Shown here piece after piece: positions 59,271 to 64,000 of a DNA stretch of 64,000 nt. The DNA lies in the NCBI RefSeq assembly GCF_051549785.1, contig NZ_CP189974.1, positions 186,001 through 250,000 of the forward strand. Reading direction: 5' to 3'. Position 1 is the stretch's first letter. Each line of letters starts with the position of its first letter. A program made the translations under genes and the position numbers. The stretch comes from Caldatribacterium sp051549785. GTDB taxonomy: Bacteria > Atribacterota > Atribacteria > Atribacterales > Caldatribacteriaceae. The notes below the pieces were generated by a model, which was not told the origin of the DNA, searched no databases, and saw only the letters and a program-made list of their open reading frames with translations.

Positions 59271-60506
59271 ATGCGAAAGCTATTGCTCCTTGGTCTTGCG
59301 CTTTTTGCCCTCTGGGCGGTGCAGGGAGAGGCGTTGGAAATCCGCTACCTCGGCCACTCTGCCTTCTTTCTGGCCTTCGAGAGGGGCCTTCGGTGCGTCC
59401 TTGACCCCTTCACCCCTCAGGTCGGCTATCGTATTCCCGAAAAGCTTGAAGCTCATGTCCTCATAAGTTCCCATGAACACTTCGACCACTTCTTTGAGGA
59501 CTTCCTGGGAAAGCGTGTTCCGGTTTTCGTGGGCACAAAAAACCAAGGGGCCGACTGGAACCTCTTCGACGAGACCATCCAGGGCGTCCACGTTTTCGCC
59601 CTTCCCTCGTACCACGACGGAGAACAGGGTACCCTTCGGGGGAAAAACGCGATCATCGTCCTTGAAGGAGATGGTTTACGCCTTGCCCATCTTGGGGACA
59701 TTGGAGCACCCCCTGAGGACAGCGTCAGAGAGAAGCTCAGAGGTATCGATATCCTCTTCGTGCCCGTGGGAGGAAACTACACCCTTCCCCTCGACCAGGT
59801 TGTGGAACTCATCCGGGACCTTGCCCCTCGAGTCGTCATCCCCATGCACTACCGGACGGACGTCACCCGGGACTGGCCCATCGCACCTTTAGCGGATTTC
59901 CTCTCCCAGGCACAGGAGTGGAAGGTGGAGGAAAAGGGCAGCGTCCTCCATATTAGCGGAGACACCCTTCCCGAACCAACAACCATCTGGATTCTCGAAG
60001 AGGAGGGATTGGCCATGGAGCAAAGAGGAGTGCTGGAAATCACCCTGGACTTTGAGCGCCAGCGCACCATCGCCTCCAACCAGTATGCCGTTTGGATTGA
60101 GGACGAGAAGGGGAACCTCGTCAAAACCCTCTACGTCACGAGATTCACAGGCCGTGGGGGATACCGGCACAGACCAGACTGCCTCCCCACCTGGGTGAAG
60201 AAAGCCAACCCTGCGTCGTTACCACCCCAGACTGTTGACGCCACGACGAGCGCCACCCCACAAAGCGGACGCCAGGTATATACCTGGGACGGAAAAGACG
60301 AAAACGGCAACCCCGTGCCTCCCGGAACGTATCGCTTCTTCGTTGAAGCCACGCTCTTTTGGTCAAGCCGGGTTCTCTTCAGCGGAACCTTCGCTTACGG
60401 CGGGGGAAGCGTCGAAGATGTTCCTGTCACCGTTGCGTACTTTGGAGAGAGGCACAATGAGGGGATGCTCACGAACGTCAGGGCTCGCATTGTTCCGTCC
60501 CCGTGA
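59271..60506 (+). CDS. Secreted metallo-beta-lactamase-fold/DUF2271 fusion protein
   Basis: This 411-residue protein has a signal peptide (about residues 1-21), an MBL-fold hydrolase domain (about 22-235) with the metal motif H68-E-H70-F-D72-H73 and a later PMHYRTD, and a C-terminal DUF2271-like domain (about 255-395; YAVWIEDEKGNLVKTLYVTR and TPQSGRQVYTWDGKDENG). The MBL part resembles UlaG-like hydrolases. The substrate is unknown. The stop codon touches that of the convergent GGDEF gene. Confidence 0.85.
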   Translation: MRKLLLLGLALFALWAVQGEALEIRYLGHSAFFLAFERGLRCVLDPFTPQVGYRIPEKLEAHVLISSHEHFDHFFEDFLGKRVPVFVGTKNQGADWNLFDETIQGVHVFALPSYHDGEQGTLRGKNAIIVLEGDGLRLAHLGDIGAPPEDSVREKLRGIDILFVPVGGNYTLPLDQVVELIRDLAPRVVIPMHYRTDVTRDWPIAPLADFLSQAQEWKVEEKGSVLHISGDTLPEPTTIWILEEEGLAMEQRGVLEITLDFERQRTIASNQYAVWIEDEKGNLVKTLYVTRFTGRGGYRHRPDCLPTWVKKANPASLPPQTVDATTSATPQSGRQVYTWDGKDENGNPVPPGTYRFFVEATLFWSSRVLFSGTFAYGGGSVEDVPVTVAYFGERHNEGMLTNVRARIVPSP

Positions 60507-61640
60507 TCACTGCACGATTTGTAAAAATACACGACCGACCTCGGGGTCGAATCTCTTCCCGAGTTCCTTTTCGATTTCCCTGAGAGCAAGAGGAAGGGGT
60601 AGAGGGGGACGATACGGCCTCCCTAGAGTTAGGGCTTCATAAGCGCTGAGGAGGGCACCGGCCCGACTCAAGAAGGGAATGTCCCTTCCCCGAAGCCCGC
60701 GAGGGTATCCCTTGCCATCCCATCGTTCCCTGAAACTCAGTATCTCGCCTGCCACCGGCATGAGCTCACCAAGCTGTGAGGCAATCCGGTACCCCACCTC
60801 GCTGTGACTTCGAACTACCGTCCACTCTGCAGGATGGAGCTCGGCTGCTGGTTTCTTGAGGAGCTCCACCGGAAGGGCCACTTTCCCTACATCGTGGAAG
60901 AGCAGAAGACGCAAAAACCGCTCGTTCTCCTCCTCCGAGAAGGAGAGCGCCCTCGCGAGCTTCAGGGCGAGTGCGAACTTTGCGAATGCTCCCATGCGGG
61001 GTTCAAGGGGGTATACCTCCTTCTCGAGGTACTCCCGTAGCAAAGTAACGATTCTCCGCTCCAGATCCCTCCGCCCTGCAATTTTCTCACGGTACATTGC
61101 TTCCTCAGCTTCCTGAAGCACACCCCAAACATCCTGATGCGGTGCAGTCTTCGTAGCCACACCAAAAGCGAGGGAAACGGGAAAAGGTCCGAGTTTGCTC
61201 GGGAACTCAAGGAAAGGAGGGAAACGGCGAGCAAGATGCACCGCCTCTTCGTACGACGTTTTGGGGAGAAGGATCACGAACTCATCGCCCCCAAGCCGTG
61301 CCACAATATCCTCCCGTCGATACGTCTCCCGGAGCTTTGCCGCTACCTTCTGCAGGAGCACATCGCCATACCTGTGCCCGAGGAGGTCGTTGACGAGCTT
61401 AAAGGCGTTCATATCGGCCATGATGAGGGAAAGAGGGAGCTGTCGTGGAACATCAAGGCGCGTGAGCTCCAGCTCAAAGTACGCCCGGGAGAAAAGGCGG
61501 GTGAGGGGGTCCTGAAAAGGATCGGTTGCTCGAGCCTCGCTCTTTTGGACAAACTGCGCAAAAAGGCGCTCGTCATAGTAAACAAAAACCCACAGCTGTT
61601 CTCCCTTCCGCGCACCTTCCTCTTTTCCCAAGGGTCTCAC
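60507..61640 (-). CDS. GGDEF diguanylate cyclase with degenerate HD-GYP domain
   Basis: This 377-residue protein has a GGDEF domain with an intact active-site motif (117-121) and an inhibitory-site RRED at 108-111, then an HD-GYP-like domain. The latter keeps HD at 249-250 and DGKGYPRGL, but the HHE metal motif is F303-R-E305 and the later aspartate is lost, so it is probably not an active phosphodiesterase. The N-terminus is short, with no sensor domain. The GTG start at 61640 overlaps the preceding stop. Confidence 0.9.
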   Translation of the reverse strand: MRPLGKEEGARKGEQLWVFVYYDERLFAQFVQKSEARATDPFQDPLTRLFSRAYFELELTRLDVPRQLPLSLIMADMNAFKLVNDLLGHRYGDVLLQKVAAKLRETYRREDIVARLGGDEFVILLPKTSYEEAVHLARRFPPFLEFPSKLGPFPVSLAFGVATKTAPHQDVWGVLQEAEEAMYREKIAGRRDLERRIVTLLREYLEKEVYPLEPRMGAFAKFALALKLARALSFSEEENERFLRLLLFHDVGKVALPVELLKKPAAELHPAEWTVVRSHSEVGYRIASQLGELMPVAGEILSFRERWDGKGYPRGLRGRDIPFLSRAGALLSAYEALTLGRPYRPPLPLPLALREIEKELGKRFDPEVGRVFLQIVQ

Positions 61641-62755
61641 CAGGCTTCAAGAGAAAATCTCAACCCCTCATCGAGCATCACCAGGTACTGCTCAAGGGGG
61701 ACGTAGTTCGCAATGGAGTTCCCCGACCCCAGGGCAAAACCACCCTGCAAGGCACAGGCTTCAAGAATACTCCGAACGTACCGGCGAAGGTCTGCTTCAG
61801 GAAGACGGATGAGTTTGTCCAGGTCAACCCCACCAAGAGCAGCGACTTTCTGTCCGTACCGTTTCACAAACTCCGTTACCGGGAGGATTTCGTCCTGGAA
61901 GGAGTGGAAGGCATCGATGGGGACACGCTTGAGGAACGCATCGAACACCCCGTAGATGTTCCCGCAGGAGTGGAGGAAGTAGGACTTCCCCTTCTCGTGG
62001 GCAAGGGTGCAGAGCTTTTCATGCCAGGGGAAGACAAAATCCTCGAGGTCTTTTGGAGAGAGGAAGGTGGCGCTTCTAAACCCCCAATCGTCCCCCTGGA
62101 AGATGCCCCCCACGATGTCGAGGTCAACGAGCTGCCGGTAGAAGGAAAGGGTGACCTCCCCCACCCGGTCAAAGACCGCCTGAACGAGAGGCCGGTTTTC
62201 ATGGAGGAGGACGGCAAGGCCTTCAAAGCCAAGGAGGATTTCGCTCACCACCTCAAAGATTCCACTACAGGCGTTCAAAAGAAGCTTCATACCTTCAGGA
62301 AGAAGGGATGACAGGAGTTCATAGGGAGAGTAATCGAAACCTGCCACATCAGGCCAGGGGTAGCGCTCGAAATCATCCCATGACCCAATCACCCCCGAGG
62401 ACTCTTCAACCCACTCCCGCACCCCCCGGGAGAAGAGCGCAGTGTCTTCTCCTTTACGGGTCTTCCCCACAAAGCGAAGCCCCATCCCCGGCACATCCAC
62501 GAAGATGCAGTAATCGTACCCCAGGCGTCTATAGAACTGGACAGACTGGCGGAGGAAAAGGGGCATGGTTTCGGGCGCAGGCGGCACAGGGGTTTCCCCA
62601 AAGATCCTGCGGGTCACCTCGGCAATGACTTCTGGATCAACGAGGAGTTCGACAAAGTGGACCCGTCGGGGAGGCCTTTTCCGGGCCAGAACGGCGACAA
62701 ACTCGGCAAAATCCGGGGTGAAACGGTCTTCAGCGATCCACTCGAGGACGCGCAT
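61637..62755 (-). CDS. UroD/MtaA-family methyltransferase-like protein
   Basis: This 372-residue protein is of the uroporphyrinogen decarboxylase superfamily, with FLHSCGNIYGVFDAFLK carrying the zinc-binding H and C, and ALGGVDLDKLI. Members without full UroD active sites are often corrinoid-dependent methyltransferases in anaerobes. No corrinoid protein gene is adjacent, so the substrate is unknown. It stops one codon before the GGDEF gene and follows yjbQ. Confidence 0.83.
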   Translation of the reverse strand: MRVLEWIAEDRFTPDFAEFVAVLARKRPPRRVHFVELLVDPEVIAEVTRRIFGETPVPPAPETMPLFLRQSVQFYRRLGYDYCIFVDVPGMGLRFVGKTRKGEDTALFSRGVREWVEESSGVIGSWDDFERYPWPDVAGFDYSPYELLSSLLPEGMKLLLNACSGIFEVVSEILLGFEGLAVLLHENRPLVQAVFDRVGEVTLSFYRQLVDLDIVGGIFQGDDWGFRSATFLSPKDLEDFVFPWHEKLCTLAHEKGKSYFLHSCGNIYGVFDAFLKRVPIDAFHSFQDEILPVTEFVKRYGQKVAALGGVDLDKLIRLPEADLRRYVRSILEACALQGGFALGSGNSIANYVPLEQYLVMLDEGLRFSLEAW

Positions 62756-63151
62756 TTACTCCCCCACAACCTGGACCCAGACCCGACGTGTCCTCGGCCC
62801 ATCGAATTCGCAGAGGAAAATCCCCTGCCAGGTCCCAAGAAGGAGCTTCCCATCTTCAAAGAGGACGCTCACCGACGGCCCCACAATGGAGGCCTTCACG
62901 TGGGCTGGGGAATTCCCTTCCCCGTGCTCATAGGGGAGGTTCTCGGGAACGGCATGGCGGAGCCCCCGGAGGATGTCAAGGACCACATCCGGGTCGGCGC
63001 TCTCGTTGATCGTGACTCCTGCGGTCGTGTGGGGAATGTACACCGCACAGATTCCCCGCATTTTCCCCGATTCCTGAATCGCCTGGCGGACAAAGGAGGT
63101 GATGTTCACGAGTTCCTCTTTCCTCCGTGTCGCTACCGTGAACTCACGCAT
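62756..63151 (-). CDS. YjbQ/UPF0047-family protein
   Basis: This 131-residue protein matches the YjbQ (UPF0047) family: IPHTTAGVTINESADPDV and GNSPAHVKASIVGPSV, with the conserved histidines. YjbQ has thiamine-phosphate synthase side activity in E. coli; its true role is not known. It starts 11 bases after the HerA-like stop. Confidence 0.93.
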   Translation of the reverse strand: MREFTVATRRKEELVNITSFVRQAIQESGKMRGICAVYIPHTTAGVTINESADPDVVLDILRGLRHAVPENLPYEHGEGNSPAHVKASIVGPSVSVLFEDGKLLLGTWQGIFLCEFDGPRTRRVWVQVVGE

Positions 63152-63162
63152 GGTTCCACCCC

Positions 63163-64000
63163 CTACTCGAAGAGCTTTCGGAACTCTTCCTCGGAAAGGG
63201 AGACGACACCTTCGCCATATCGCAACAATCGTTTCTCCTCAGAAGTTGCCCAGGGTGTGAGGGGGAAGCGGACGGTGAGGGGAAGGCGGAAAAAGGGCTG
63301 GTCCACGATGACCTCCCCGGGGAGCAGCGCCGCCGCCTTCTCCCGCAGGATGCCCTGAAGGTGTGCGTACTCTGCCTTGCTGAGTTCGGCGTACTTTTGT
63401 CTTCCCACCACCGTCGTTGCCGCCTGGGTCACCACGCGGTAATCCACCTGAGAGGCAGTCTGCTCTGCCCCGATGAGGACAATCCGGAAGGACCGACCCC
63501 GTTCAGCCACGTCCCGGAAAATCTGCCCGAGGGGCCCACCACCCTCCCGGGGAGCGTACTTGTTGAGTTCATCAAGGTAAATGAAGACCGGTTCTTTCAG
63601 GAGATCCTGCTCTTTTGCCCAGAGAATTTCCCGAAGCACCGCCCCTACAACAAAAGCCTGCCCCCGGGAAGAGAGCTTGGCGATGTCCACCACCGTCACC
63701 CCTGCAGGACGGTTCCAGGGTAGGATATACTCGGGAACAGGGGGATGGTGGAAGACGACGGTACGGGAGGGAAGGATGCTCCGCCACAGCCTGTCAAGGC
63801 CGCTCCGCTCCGCCAGACGTAACCTCCGGGAAATGGCAAGGACCGTTTTGTCTTCAATCTTCTCGCTCCCAAGAGCCGTCGCCAGCGCCCTGGCCCCCTT
63901 CTCTCCCTCCTCAGTATACCCATGGAGGAGCTCGATGAGGTCCTTCAGAGAATTCGGAAGCCCGAATCTCTGAAGCATCCACTTTGGGTCCTGGCCGCAC
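63163..64000 (-). CDS. HerA/DUF87-type ATPase, C-terminal part
   Basis: The visible 279 residues run off the window edge without a start codon context, so the N-terminal ATP-binding part is missing. The segment VFIYLDELNKYAPREGGGP holds the Walker B acid residues, and a conserved arginine-finger-like stretch follows (IVLIGAEQTASQVDYRVV). HerA-type ATPases work with NurA nuclease in DNA end processing in archaea and in other systems in bacteria; the exact role here is not known. Confidence 0.85.
   Translation of the reverse strand, partial: CGQDPKWMLQRFGLPNSLKDLIELLHGYTEEGEKGARALATALGSEKIEDKTVLAISRRLRLAERSGLDRLWRSILPSRTVVFHHPPVPEYILPWNRPAGVTVVDIAKLSSRGQAFVVGAVLREILWAKEQDLLKEPVFIYLDELNKYAPREGGGPLGQIFRDVAERGRSFRIVLIGAEQTASQVDYRVVTQAATTVVGRQKYAELSKAEYAHLQGILREKAAALLPGEVIVDQPFFRLPLTVRFPLTPWATSEEKRLLRYGEGVVSLSEEEFRKLFE

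Noticed and set aside
1..64000. CRISPR arrays, insertion sequences, tRNA or rRNA genes, prophage.
   Set aside because: None seen on either strand; coding density leaves little room.

Overview
The window is a gene-dense, GC-rich bacterial chromosome segment with about 73 protein genes, no RNA genes that I can see, no mobile elements and no gap longer than about 150 bases. Gene content mixes Firmicutes-style features (tmk-darA-holB-ricT order, FliY, CheC/CheD, FapA, ComFB, FlbD, a TIGR02530-like flagellar protein) with diderm features (an ECF sigma / anti-sigma / RseB-like / HtrA envelope-stress set, HflK/HflC, lipoproteins). Proteins are rich in E, R, K and V and poor in Q, as in thermophiles. 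My best guess is a deep-branching, motile, probably thermophilic anaerobe (Atribacterota, Synergistota or a Thermotogota-like line). This is inference, not proof.

Layout. (1) 1-10804, minus strand: one near-continuous operon: R3H-ATPase, tmk, darA, holB, ricT, ECF sigma, anti-sigma, RseB-like, htrA, rsmI, pstC, pstA, pstB (cut by the window edge, no pstS seen). (2) 10947-13711, plus: phosphoesterase, type-4 uracil-DNA glycosylase and a SPASM-type radical SAM protein, closed by a bidirectional terminator. (3) 13724-17953, minus: purB-purM-purN-purD. (4) 18065-18571, plus: a small membrane protein. (5) 18568-45681, minus: a 27-kb flagellar/chemotaxis run from flgB to comFB, with flhA/flhB, export genes, motAB, cheB/R/C/D, fliA and fapA, but no flhF/flhG or cheW. 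(6) 45786-52732, plus: purK-purE-chrA-chrA, a methyl-accepting chemotaxis receptor behind a near-consensus sigma-28 promoter, and hflK-hflC. (7) 52689-59178, minus: two lipoproteins, cheA, cheY, a cytoplasmic PAS histidine kinase, rpoN and an AhpD-like protein. (8) 59271-60506, plus: a secreted metallo-beta-lactamase-fold/DUF2271 fusion. (9) 60507-64000, minus: GGDEF/degenerate HD-GYP protein, a UroD-like methyltransferase, YjbQ and the C-terminal part of a HerA/DUF87 ATPase.

How it may work together. The likely regulators of the flagellar system are encoded in the window: FliA (its probable site lies before the receptor gene) and an unusual sigma-54 that carries a zinc-ribbon-like four-cysteine insert and an altered RpoN box. 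I found one shared element, TGGCAA-N5-TTYATCY, before flgB, before flhB and before the lipoprotein-cheA-rpoN operon. It has sigma-54 spacing but lacks the usual GC at -12, and may be the target of this variant sigma factor. Housekeeping genes mostly use extended -10 promoters (TGnTAnnAT) with very short leaders. Convergent genes often abut or overlap at their stops.
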